A stretch of DNA of 64,000 nucleotides from Chengkuizengella sediminis (lineage in GTDB: Bacteria > Bacillota > Bacilli > Paenibacillales > KCTC-33759), in the NCBI RefSeq assembly GCF_010078385.1, contig NZ_SIJC01000002.1, positions 434,001-498,000 of the forward strand, written 5' to 3'. The position numbers and the translations under genes were made by a program. Positions 45,542 to 54,198 of the stretch are shown here, one piece after another (the stretch's first letter is position 1; each line of letters starts with the position of its first letter). The notes below the pieces were generated by a model that worked only from the letters and a program-made list of their open reading frames with translations, did no database searches and was not told where the DNA came from.

Positions 45542-46228
45542 ATGAAAACGATTTTAGTTGTAGAAGATGAAATTGCTATTTCTCGTGTACTAACGGTGTA
45601 TATTCGAAAAGCGAATTATCAAGTTGAACTTGCATATGATGCCATAGAAGCAATGGAACAATTTGAGAAAGTTAAACCTGATTTAGTTTTATTGGATGTG
45701 ATGCTTCCAAATGGAAGCGGATGGGATATCCTGAAAAAAATTAGAACCGAAAGCACATGTCCTGTTATCATGTTAACGGCATTAGGTCAAATTGAAAATC
45801 GATTATCAGGCTTAGAAAAAGGTGCAGATGATTATATCGTAAAACCATTTGATCCTGATGAAGTGATTGCAAGAATTAAAGCTGTGCTTAGAAGACCTAA
45901 TAAAATAATGGAATCGGGCGAGGAATTCCGTTTTGGAAGTTTAGTTGTTGATTTAGGAGCACATTCCGTAACATTACATAATGAATATATTGAAATGAAT
46001 CCAAGAGATTTATCTTTACTTATTTTTTTCGTACAGCATCCAAACCAGACCTTCTCAAGGGAACAACTACTTGATCTAGTATGGGGAATGGATTATGATG
46101 GCAGTGATAGAGCTGTGGATCTTTCTATAAAACGAATACGAAAGTCTCTTACAGATTGGCCTACAACAGAGGGAGAAATTAAAACTTTAAGAGGATTGGG
46201 GTATCAATTTAGTGTCAAAGAACAGTGA
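45542..46228 (+). CDS. OmpR-family response regulator
   Basis: 228 aa. Receiver domain with phosphoacceptor D52 (VLLDVMLPNGSGWDIL) and the LTALG and KPFDPDE segments; C-terminal winged helix (FSREQLLDLVWGMDYDG, VDLSIKRIRKSL, LRGLGYQF). GAGG stands 7 nt before the ATG at 45542. It overlaps the histidine kinase gene by 17 nt. Candidate targets carry GACA direct repeats upstream of 44128 and 45324. Confidence 0.93.
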   Translation: MKTILVVEDEIAISRVLTVYIRKANYQVELAYDAIEAMEQFEKVKPDLVLLDVMLPNGSGWDILKKIRTESTCPVIMLTALGQIENRLSGLEKGADDYIVKPFDPDEVIARIKAVLRRPNKIMESGEEFRFGSLVVDLGAHSVTLHNEYIEMNPRDLSLLIFFVQHPNQTFSREQLLDLVWGMDYDGSDRAVDLSIKRIRKSLTDWPTTEGEIKTLRGLGYQFSVKEQ

Positions 46229-47651
46229 GAGAAAACTAGTTCCTTTATTGAAATATTGGACCATTCGTTATTTCATTATTTTGGTTTTGATTCTTGTTAT
46301 GGTCGCGTTCTTTTTAGGTTATTGGATTAAGTATTCTACGATACAAAATGAATTGAATCTCAAGGAGAGAGATGCTATAAATATTTCAAGTAGCCTTTCA
46401 GTAAATGAAGAGTTGATTTTGGAAAGTCCAAGGACTCTCTCCCTTTTTATGGAGAAGCTCAAACGTTCTAACTCAATAAATAATGCAGGTATACTTCAAG
46501 TTTATCACTCATCTGGGAAGTTATTATATCAAGATGGAAGTATGATCAAAGGGCTAAAAGGTTCTAGAGTACGTGTAATGAGCTTCAAGGAAGTAGAAAA
46601 GCAAACGACTGAAAAAATACAGTTAAAACTTTTCACAGGGGACTTATATCATATTGTGACCCCCATCATTAGCGGAGAACAAATTATTGGTTATGTGAGT
46701 ATGATTATTCCTGAAAATAGCCTTTTAGGAGATAAATCAAATTTTCAATTTAGTGTTCTTATTATCAGTTTTATTAGTTTAAGTGTGACTGGCTGGATTA
46801 TTATTTATTGGTTATTAAAAAAACTAACGAATCCGATTCGTTTAGTTGCCGACGCAGCAGTGCAAATTCGACAAGGGAACTATGAAATTCAGTTAAACAA
46901 AAATTTTAAAGAAAAAGAATTAAATGAACTTAATCAATCTTTTGAAGATATGGCAACTCGTTTAAAAAATCTTGAAACATTAAGAACAGAATTACTTGCG
47001 GGAATTACACATGAGATTAAAACACCTGTAACTTCAATTTCAGGTTTAGTTCAAGCAGTTAAAGATAAAGTAGTTACCAAAGAAGAGGAAGAAGAATTTC
47101 TTCATTTAGCTTTACAAGAATCCAATCGACTTCAATTAATGGTAGAGGATTTATTAGACTTTAATTCTTATGCGGCGGGTGTTATTCACTTAGATTTTCA
47201 AAAAGTGAATTTAAACTTAATCGTTCAAGCTGTTGCAAAGCAGTGGAAAGTGATGGATGAAGAGGTTTCAATTACTTTATCTTTACCTGAACAAGATATT
47301 TTTGCTGAGGGCGACCCATTAAGAATGAAACAAGTTCTTTTTAACCTATTGAAAAACAGTCAAGCTGCTATGAAGGATGAAAAGGAAGTCGTTTTAAAAG
47401 TTTATCCATACGATGCTCATTTTGTCGCCATAGATGTGACAGATTCAGGATCAGGCATTCCAATAGAAGAACAAGCTAATATCTTTGAAAGATTTTTTAG
47501 AGGTTCGGAGAAAAAAGATAAGGTTCGAGGTTTAGGCTTAGGTTTATCTTTAAGCAAAATATTAGCGAACGCACAAAAAGGGGATTTGATTTTAAAAGAA
47601 TCTTCAATAAAAGGTACAACATTTACATTGTTGCTGCCAAAAATAGATTAA
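46212..47651 (+). CDS. Sensor histidine kinase
   Basis: 479 aa. Two membrane segments (about 19-40 and 180-203) flank an extracytoplasmic sensor of about 140 residues; a HAMP linker follows (KKLTNPIRLVADAAVQIRQG). The phosphoacceptor is H267 in GITHEIKTPVTSISG, and the ATPase domain has NLLKNSQAAM, DSGSGIP and GLGLGLSLSK. GTG is the first codon, overlapping the regulator gene; no strong site is seen, so translation may depend on coupling. Confidence 0.92.
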   Translation: MSKNSERKLVPLLKYWTIRYFIILVLILVMVAFFLGYWIKYSTIQNELNLKERDAINISSSLSVNEELILESPRTLSLFMEKLKRSNSINNAGILQVYHSSGKLLYQDGSMIKGLKGSRVRVMSFKEVEKQTTEKIQLKLFTGDLYHIVTPIISGEQIIGYVSMIIPENSLLGDKSNFQFSVLIISFISLSVTGWIIIYWLLKKLTNPIRLVADAAVQIRQGNYEIQLNKNFKEKELNELNQSFEDMATRLKNLETLRTELLAGITHEIKTPVTSISGLVQAVKDKVVTKEEEEEFLHLALQESNRLQLMVEDLLDFNSYAAGVIHLDFQKVNLNLIVQAVAKQWKVMDEEVSITLSLPEQDIFAEGDPLRMKQVLFNLLKNSQAAMKDEKEVVLKVYPYDAHFVAIDVTDSGSGIPIEEQANIFERFFRGSEKKDKVRGLGLGLSLSKILANAQKGDLILKESSIKGTTFTLLLPKID

Positions 47652-47682
47652 AGAGCCCCCAATAAAGGAGCTCTTTAATCTA
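47648..47682. terminator. Bidirectional terminator between kinase and msrA
   Basis: TTAAAGAGC (47648-47656) pairs with GCTCTTTAA (47670-47678), with partial CC/GG extension in the loop. It lies between convergent genes. Confidence 0.7.
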
Positions 47683-47689
47683 TTTTCCT

Positions 47690-48160
47690 TTAAAAATGAC
47701 AGCTGTCTAAACCTTTTTTCTCTAAGTATTTTTGATGATATTCCTCTGCTTTATGAAAAGTGGAGGCAGGTGTAATCTCTGTTACAATTTCTTTTTTATA
47801 TTTTCCACTATTCTGCTTTTCTTGTTTAGATTGACTTGCATTTTCTTTTTGACCATCAGTATGATAAAAAATTGCTGAGCGATACTGTGTGCCAATGTCT
47901 GGTCCTTGTCTGTTCAGTGTAGTTGGATTATGATTTTCCCAAAATACTTCTAATAAATCTTCGTAGGATACGATGTTTGGATCAAATTCCAATTGTACAA
48001 CCTCAGCGTGTCCTGTACCCCCTGTACACACCTCTTGATAAGTGGGACTTTCTTTTGTACCACCTAAATATCCTACTTCAGTTTTTGATACTCCATTTAT
48101 TTTTTGAAAAATTGCCTCTACTCCCCAGAAACAACCTGCACCAAATGTTGCTTTTTCCAA
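47690..48160 (-). CDS. msrA: Peptide methionine sulfoxide reductase MsrA
   Basis: 156 aa. The active site [12 protein letters not shown] puts the catalytic cysteine at C10; [24 protein letters not shown] and [19 protein letters not shown] are also family segments. I start at the TTG at 48160 because GGGGTG lies just upstream; an in-frame ATG at 48193 has no site. It repairs the S-form of methionine sulfoxide in proteins. No msrB domain is fused or adjacent. Confidence 0.93.
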   Translation of the reverse strand: MEKATFGAGCFWGVEAIFQKINGVSKTEVGYLGGTKESPTYQEVCTGGTGHAEVVQLEFDPNIVSYEDLLEVFWENHNPTTLNRQGPDIGTQYRSAIFYHTDGQKENASQSKQEKQNSGKYKKEIVTEITPASTFHKAEEYHQKYLEKKGLDSCHF

Positions 48161-48368
48161 TCTTATCACCCCAAAATTCAGTTTAATCACCATTATAAAG
48201 AAAGGTTACTTTATAATAAAGTAAAGGAAGTTTCATTAGATGTCAATTGATTTAAGAATCCATTGTCAATATCATGAAGTTTTTGTTAAAAAAATGAGTA
48301 AAGTCTGAAACCTTTTTGTTATCTTACGCGTAAACCTTCTTAAGATTTAAAAGAAAGAAGGTCTTTCT

Positions 48369-48707
48369 ATGCAGGTGAATGAAATGAAAAGAAATAAATC
48401 AAAATCGATTATTATTGAAAAGGGTTTTAATTTAATCATGTTGGAAATTTTACTCGTGTCTATTCTTGCTGGTGCAATGCTAAAATCTTGGTGGCTTTTC
48501 GGAATACTAATTGTAGGGATATTGTTTTTTTATCATAGAGAAAATTTTTTAATTTTAAAAACAATATTTAGTTTAGCTTGGGGAGTAGGGTTTTATTATT
48601 TTGTCAGTCAGTTTGGGCAAGGAATTATCATTTGTTCAATCGGTGCGATCATTGGTTTTATTGGAAGTTGGTTCGTACATACCTTGGGTTTTACTAGTGA
48701 TGAATAA
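48369..48707 (+). CDS. Small membrane protein of unknown function
   Basis: 112 aa with three or four hydrophobic segments (for example IMLEILLVSILAGAML, FGILIVGILFFYH, GIIICSIGAIIGFIGSWF). AAGAAGG precedes the ATG at 48369; a second ATG at 48384 is also possible. No family recognised. It stands alone between two hairpins. Confidence 0.65.
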   Translation: MQVNEMKRNKSKSIIIEKGFNLIMLEILLVSILAGAMLKSWWLFGILIVGILFFYHRENFLILKTIFSLAWGVGFYYFVSQFGQGIIICSIGAIIGFIGSWFVHTLGFTSDE

Positions 48708-48749
48708 TTTTATTGTGATTAACCTGGTGACTAAGATTAGTACAAATAA

Positions 48750-48787
48750 AGCCTGTTATTTTCATAGATAAAGAAAGATAACAGGCT
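48750..48787. terminator. Bidirectional terminator
   Basis: AGCCTGTTAT (48750-48759) pairs with ATAACAGGCT (48778-48787). It lies between the convergent membrane-protein and YbjQ-family genes. Confidence 0.65.
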
Positions 48788-48832
48788 CAATTTTGATGTA
48801 AACTATTTTATAAATTATTCATCAATGATATA

Positions 48833-49150
48833 TTATTCTTTTACTCTTACTGCTGTTCCAGAAGCTACAACCATCATCATTCCATCACGTAATGTTTCAA
48901 AATCAAGGTCAACTCCAATGACAGCATTTGCACCTAATCTGCTTGCTTTTTGTTTCATTTCCTCCAGAGCAATTTCACGCCCCTCTGATAGTTTGTTTTC
49001 ATAGGTTCCACTACGACCTCCGACAATATCCGTAATTCCAGCTAAAAAGTCACGAACAATATTTGCCCCCATAATCGTTTCACCTACGACAATTCCTAAA
49101 TAGGATTCGATTTCTTTATTTTGAAGTGTATTAGTTGTTGATACAATCAT
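48833..49150 (-). CDS. YbjQ-family (UPF0145) protein
   Basis: 105 aa, the normal length. Family segments are visible: [32 protein letters not shown] and the tail VASGTAVRV. The fold is a small pentameric domain once annotated as heavy-metal-binding; its role is not established. GGAGG precedes the ATG. Confidence 0.88.
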   Translation of the reverse strand: MIVSTTNTLQNKEIESYLGIVVGETIMGANIVRDFLAGITDIVGGRSGTYENKLSEGREIALEEMKQKASRLGANAVIGVDLDFETLRDGMMMVVASGTAVRVKE

Positions 49151-49337
49151 TTAAATTCCTCCTCGAGTGTTCTATAAACATTAATACGTAAATAAAAGTC
49201 ATCGGTTTCATCTAAAAATTTGGACATTTTATGATATTTTTTGCAACATTTTACGTATTAATGAGTCTATTATTATATATAGGCAGTATTATTTGGCTAA
49301 AATTACATTCAGAACTAAATGGGGGTAAGAGAAATCG

Positions 49338-49940
49338 ATGAAACGATCGTTATTTCGTATGTTGTTTGCAGTAGTTTTAAGTAGTTTGTTTTTATACGGT
49401 TGTAGTAGTAATGGAGAGGACGAAGTAGAAATTGAATTAAATACACAAAATAGTGAAGTTGTTCAAGAATCAGAAGAAACAGAATTGAATCAAGAGGGAA
49501 ATTTAGAAGAAACAGATGAAGTTTCCAAAGAAGTAGAACAAGTCATAGAGGAAGCTACAGAAGAAACATTTAGTTCTATTTATGATAAAGAAATCAGCAT
49601 GATCCAAGATGATTTGCAAATTGGATTATCTAAAGGGGATATCTCTGAATTATTAGGAGATCAATACGCTGAGTTTGTTTCTCCATTGGATGATATTGTG
49701 ATGTGGAAATATGACTTACTTACGTCACCAAATTATATTTTTGATGCAGAATCTCAATCAGACGCTATCGATTTTGAAGGGTTTTTTAGCGGAGATATAG
49801 GTGCTCAGTTATTTGTAGAATGGAGTGCTGACGAGTTAACAAATCACTTTGTAATGTACTATGTTTGTGGCGAAGAAGGGGAAATTTGTGAATACCGTGC
49901 ATGGGATGATGGTACCACAAATGAAGCAAAGATTAATTAA
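49338..49940 (+). CDS. Lipoprotein with Glu-rich linker, unknown function
   Basis: 200 aa. Signal peptide with lipobox LYGC; then an acidic linker to about residue 78; then a domain with IGLSKGDISELLGDQYAEFVS, a layout similar to SmpA/OmlA-like lipoproteins, but I cannot confirm that family. Two cysteines late in the chain (VCGEEGEIC) could form a disulfide. GGGGGT stands before the ATG. Confidence 0.7.
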   Translation: MKRSLFRMLFAVVLSSLFLYGCSSNGEDEVEIELNTQNSEVVQESEETELNQEGNLEETDEVSKEVEQVIEEATEETFSSIYDKEISMIQDDLQIGLSKGDISELLGDQYAEFVSPLDDIVMWKYDLLTSPNYIFDAESQSDAIDFEGFFSGDIGAQLFVEWSADELTNHFVMYYVCGEEGEICEYRAWDDGTTNEAKIN

Positions 49941-49967
49941 TTTTAAGCAAGATACATAAAGAACCTG

Positions 49968-50024
49968 AAAACCTCCTTTGTAAATTAGTATAAACAATCA
50001 TCTAATTTATTGAGGAGGTTTTTT
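49968..50024 (+). terminator. Two-part terminator after the lipoprotein gene
   Basis: AAAACCTCCT (49968-49977) pairs with AGGAGGTTTT (50013-50022), enclosing TAAATTAG/CTAATTTA (49981-49988/50002-50009), then a T-run. Confidence 0.8.
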
Positions 50025-50078
50025 CGGTATGGGTAAAAAAACCTATTTTAGAAAAAATTCAATGTTATTTACATATGA

Positions 50079-51365
50079 TTACATCACACTAGGCTCTTGT
50101 ACGTTTTGTTCAGATGATGTAGTCGTCTGTTGTTTATCATATTTAGGTAATACAAAGGCGTAAAAGATACCAACCATAATTGTACAACCCCCGACGAGCC
50201 AAAATAATCCTTCAATAGTTGTTATAGTTTGGAAGGTAACAGCAATAAAGCCTAAAGTTATTGTTTGAGCTAACATCATTAAAGGATCAAGCCAGCCTTG
50301 AACACGACCCATCATTTTTGGATCAACAATTTTTGGAAGCCAGCCCCCAATGGCTACATTAATAAATGGTAGACTCAAGCCAACTATGAATGAAAGTGAG
50401 AAATATATGAGAAGTGATTCAGTATATGATGATAAAACTATAAACAAACCACATATGAGTAGCCCCCAAATAATAAGCTTATGTAGCTTTACTTTTTGAG
50501 CAATAATGGAAGCAAAGATACTCCCTATCAATACAGCGGCGCCGAATACGATCCCTAAAACAACGGACATTTGCTCATACGTTTCTGGTGCTAATTTATA
50601 TTTAAGAACAAATATGGGGATAACTGAAAATCCTCCATTAACTACTCCAAAGACAATAAACCCAATAACCAAAGAAAATAACAATCTATTCTTTAAAATA
50701 TATCGCATTCCTTCATTAAAATCCTTAAAAATAGTCGATAGTTGAAGATCCTTTAGCTTATTTTTTCCATTTGGCAAGCGGACATTTTCAGGTATTTTAC
50801 AGGCGTGTAGAAGAAGAGCACTGAACACAAAAGAAATAGTATCAACGATAATAGCTCCCTCAATACCAACTGTCCAATATGTAATAGCCCCTAACGCGCT
50901 ACCAAATAACATAAACAAGCTGTTTACCATTTGATTTAATCCTGCTGCAGTTGTATACTCATGTTCTTTCAAAATACCTTGGACAATGGCTTGTTCAGCA
51001 GGAAAGAAAAATTTTTGTACTGCACTTCTTAAAAATAAGATGAAAAAAATCAATGGAATCCAACCAACCCAAATCGATACTAGAAAACAAATGGATAGAA
51101 CAGCTCGAATCCAATCCGTATATATCGCAATTTTTTGCCGGTCCATTCGATCAGCTAGAACTCCAATAATCCAAAACACTAACAAAGTTGGTAATGAAAA
51201 CATCATTTCATTAATCGTTGCATATGAAGGTTGATTGGAGAAGCGATCTAATAGGTAAAACATAAAAGCAGTTAATCCGATTACAGTACCCATTTGCGAA
51301 GTTAAATTGGCAAGAAATAATTTCGTATAATTACCATTTTTAAAAATAGAAAATACTTTTGACAT
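50079..51365 (-). CDS. MFS transporter
   Basis: 428 aa with about twelve hydrophobic segments and the MFS loop GVLADRMDRQKIAI between helices 2 and 3. The sequence resembles the MFS_3/DHA-type exporters of drugs or siderophores. AAAGGAGATG precedes the ATG. It is transcribed alone; substrate unknown. Confidence 0.88.
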   Translation of the reverse strand: MSKVFSIFKNGNYTKLFLANLTSQMGTVIGLTAFMFYLLDRFSNQPSYATINEMMFSLPTLLVFWIIGVLADRMDRQKIAIYTDWIRAVLSICFLVSIWVGWIPLIFFILFLRSAVQKFFFPAEQAIVQGILKEHEYTTAAGLNQMVNSLFMLFGSALGAITYWTVGIEGAIIVDTISFVFSALLLHACKIPENVRLPNGKNKLKDLQLSTIFKDFNEGMRYILKNRLLFSLVIGFIVFGVVNGGFSVIPIFVLKYKLAPETYEQMSVVLGIVFGAAVLIGSIFASIIAQKVKLHKLIIWGLLICGLFIVLSSYTESLLIYFSLSFIVGLSLPFINVAIGGWLPKIVDPKMMGRVQGWLDPLMMLAQTITLGFIAVTFQTITTIEGLFWLVGGCTIMVGIFYAFVLPKYDKQQTTTSSEQNVQEPSVM

Positions 51366-51602
51366 TTTTCATCTCCTTTGTATTTATCGATATATATTTA
51401 CTATAATAGTATAGCGTATAAAAGGAGAATTGTAACAATAAACCATTTTTCAACTAGTTTTGATGTCAAACCATAAAGTTATAAATATCTTTTGATTAAA
51501 TCAGCTTTACATTTCTCCTTATTTTATACATAATTGGTAATACTAAAACTCGAAAAGGTCTTATAATCAGAGTTTTCACAAAGCAGTTAAGGGAGTATCG
51601 AG

Positions 51603-53060
51603 ATGGAACTAAATAATATCGTCACAATCGTTGTATCATTGATTACAATTATAAATATATTACTTGCAGGAATAGTTATTTTTATTGAAAGAAGAAATAT
51701 TGCTTCAACTTGGGCTTGGTTAATGATATTTTTGTTTATCCCTATTTTAGGCTTTTTATGTTATTTGTTTTTTGGCAGACAGGTGAAGAAAAAGAACTTT
51801 TATCACTTGTCTTCTAAAGAAGAAAATTATCTCAAATCAGCAGTAAATGAACAGGTACAGAAGTTAAAGTATAGTGATGAATTTAGCAAAAACCATTTAA
51901 TGAGCGAACAAAATAAATTACTTCTAATGAATTTAAAGTCAGCTACTGCTCTAATCTCAACAGACAATGAAATTGATATTTTTAATGATGGTCAAGAAAA
52001 ATTTGACGCATTATTCAGAGACATAAAAGCTGCTAAACAAGAAATAAATATTCAATATTACATCATTCAACCAGACTCCCTAGGGTTGAAACTTCGAGAT
52101 GAACTTATTAAAAAGGCTAAGGAAGGTATAAAAGTTCGTGTTTTGTACGATGAAATTGGTTCAAGGAAAATCAAATCTTACTTTTTTAAAGAACTTGTTT
52201 CAAATGGCGGGGAGGTTGAAGTGTTTTTTCCTTCCTTTTTAAAATTAATTAATTTCCGTATTAACAATAGAAATCACCGAAAACTGTGTATTATTGATGG
52301 AAAAGTAGCTTATATTGGTGGTTTTAATGTCGGAGACGAGTACCTTGGAAAGAATAAAAAGTTTGGCTACTGGAGAGACACTCATTTACGAATGAAAGGG
52401 CAGGCTGTAAATCACATTCAAGGAAGATTTTTTTTAGATTGGTATCAAGCAAAAAGACAGTATAACCATCATATTGAACAGTTTATGTTCCAAAATAAAA
52501 AACATACAGGAAGCAGTCCAGTTCAAATTGTGGATAGTGGACCTCACTCTGAAACAGAACATCTAAAATATATGTATATTAAGTTAATCATGGCAGCTAA
52601 AAAAAGTGTATATATTCAGACACCCTATTTTATTCCTGATGCAAGTTTTATGGATGCTTGTAAAATGGCGCTATTAACAGGTGTTGACCTTCGAATTATG
52701 ATTCCTAATAAACCAGATCACCCTTTTGTGTATTGGGCTACTCTGTTACATGCTGGAGAATTGTTAAAATATGGTGCAAAGATTTTGCTATATGAGAATG
52801 GATTCCTACATGCAAAAACAATTGTAGTGGATAAAGAAGTAGCTTCTGTAGGTACTACGAATATTGACATGCGTAGCTTTAAATTAAATTTTGAAGTGAA
52901 TGCGATTGTATATGATGAAAAAGTGGCGGGAAAATTAGATGAAATGTTTATTCAAGATTCACGACAAAGTTCGGAACTAACTATTGAAAAATATAATGAA
53001 AGGTCATTATTCATTAGGTTTAAAGAAGCGATTTCACGTCTGTTATCTCCTATTTTATAG
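51603..53060 (+). CDS. cls: Cardiolipin synthase
   Basis: 485 aa membrane enzyme joining two phosphatidylglycerol molecules. Two N-terminal membrane helices and two HKD phospholipase-D motifs are present: HRKLCIIDGKVAYIGG and HAKTIVVDKEVASVGT. This is the usual ClsA-type length and layout. AAGGGAG precedes the ATG. Confidence 0.95.
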   Translation: MELNNIVTIVVSLITIINILLAGIVIFIERRNIASTWAWLMIFLFIPILGFLCYLFFGRQVKKKNFYHLSSKEENYLKSAVNEQVQKLKYSDEFSKNHLMSEQNKLLLMNLKSATALISTDNEIDIFNDGQEKFDALFRDIKAAKQEINIQYYIIQPDSLGLKLRDELIKKAKEGIKVRVLYDEIGSRKIKSYFFKELVSNGGEVEVFFPSFLKLINFRINNRNHRKLCIIDGKVAYIGGFNVGDEYLGKNKKFGYWRDTHLRMKGQAVNHIQGRFFLDWYQAKRQYNHHIEQFMFQNKKHTGSSPVQIVDSGPHSETEHLKYMYIKLIMAAKKSVYIQTPYFIPDASFMDACKMALLTGVDLRIMIPNKPDHPFVYWATLLHAGELLKYGAKILLYENGFLHAKTIVVDKEVASVGTTNIDMRSFKLNFEVNAIVYDEKVAGKLDEMFIQDSRQSSELTIEKYNERSLFIRFKEAISRLLSPIL

Positions 53061-53252
53061 AAATTTTAAAAATTATTATGCAAGGTACAATCTCGATTAA
53101 GTGGTCTATATTCTTAAGAACTAATTTAGTGGTGAGTGATAACATGTTCGTTATTGTAGGCATAATGAAATCAAAGTGAGTCATACTACGTGTAGAACGG
53201 TTATATATGTAAATATTCTTTTGTTGAATCAGGTAAGGGAGACAAAATTGTA

Positions 53253-53996
53253 ATGGAAATTAAACTACCAAGTGAGATTAATGATCTTAAAGATATAAAA
53301 CAAATTAAAGCAATAAAATCGGATTTATTGAGATTCATGATGCCTTACAAGTTTGCATTAAGTGAAATAATTACGAAAATTGATATATTAAAACAGGAAT
53401 TTCAATATATTCATGAAAATGATCCTTTTGAACATGTAAATTCTCGCATAAAGTCTCTTGAAAGCATTATTAAAAAGACGAAAAGGAAAGGTGTTGACCT
53501 TTCTTTGACATCTATAAAAGAAAACATTCGAGATATTGCTGGAGTGCGAGTCACTTGTTCATTTGTTTCTGACGTTTATGTAATCAGTGAAATGCTGCAA
53601 AAACAAAAAGATATCAAAGTTATTGAATATAAAGATTATATTGAAAATCCTAAACCAAACGGTTATCAAAGTCTTCATCTAATTATAGAAATACCTGTTT
53701 TTATGTCAGATCGAGAAGAGCATATCTATGTTGAGATTCAAATCCGAACGATCGCAATGGATTTCTGGGCAAGTTTGGAACATAAAATTTATTATAAGTA
53801 CAATAAAGAAATTCCTGAAAAGATGAGAATTGAACTGAAAGAAGCTGCAACCACAGCAATGCAGTTAGATGCAAAAATGGAGAAATTAAATAGAGAAGTG
53901 GACAAAATAAAGGAAGTTAGTAACTCTGAAAAAGAGATACCAAATTTAAAGAAAAATAATGAAATATCACCTCTACCTTATGAATTTTTAAAATAA
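53253..53996 (+). CDS. relP: Small alarmone synthetase (RelP/YwaC type)
   Basis: 247 aa (p)ppGpp synthetase without hydrolase, TGS or ACT domains. The synthetase core shows DIAGVRVTCSFVSDVY, PKPNGYQSLHLIIE and EIQIRTIAMDFWASLEHKIYYK. The YKFAL start of the core and the KIYYK segment match YwaC/RelP better than YjbM/RelQ. In Bacillus YwaC is induced by cell-wall stress. The site AAGGGAG is about 11 nt from the ATG, slightly long. Confidence 0.9.
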   Translation: MEIKLPSEINDLKDIKQIKAIKSDLLRFMMPYKFALSEIITKIDILKQEFQYIHENDPFEHVNSRIKSLESIIKKTKRKGVDLSLTSIKENIRDIAGVRVTCSFVSDVYVISEMLQKQKDIKVIEYKDYIENPKPNGYQSLHLIIEIPVFMSDREEHIYVEIQIRTIAMDFWASLEHKIYYKYNKEIPEKMRIELKEAATTAMQLDAKMEKLNREVDKIKEVSNSEKEIPNLKKNNEISPLPYEFLK

Positions 53997-54024
53997 AAAC
54001 AGAATTTATGATTTATGTATATGT

Positions 54025-54052
54025 AAATAGCCCAGTCAATGGGCTATTTTTA
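54025..54052 (+). terminator. Terminator after the alarmone synthetase
   Basis: AAATAGCCCA (54025-54034) pairs with TGGGCTATTT (54040-54049), followed by T residues. Confidence 0.9.
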
Positions 54053-54113
54053 ATGAATTAGTGGTTATTTTTTCTATAAGATGAATCTTAATCAAATAAT
54101 TGTAAGATATTAC

Positions 54114-54171
54114 TTGTATTAATACAAAAACGATCATGATATCATTATGAATAGAAATGTAAGCGCTTTCT
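54114..54171 (+). promoter_or_regulatory. cre site and palindrome before the lamin-tail/PLD gene
   Basis: TGTAAGCGCTTTCT (54158-54171) fits the CcpA cre consensus except at its last base and lies about 27 nt before the ATG, a position giving repression. TTGTATTAATACAA (54114-54127) is a perfect 14-bp palindrome further upstream and could be a second operator or overlap the -35 region. Confidence 0.65.
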
Positions 54172-54198
54172 TTACTTTAATAAAAGGAGTTGTGATTT

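Noticed and set aside
50029..50163. 43-codon + strand frame behind GAGGAGG
   Set aside because: The apparent ribosome binding site is the 3' arm of the lipoprotein terminator, and the frame runs antisense into the MFS gene.
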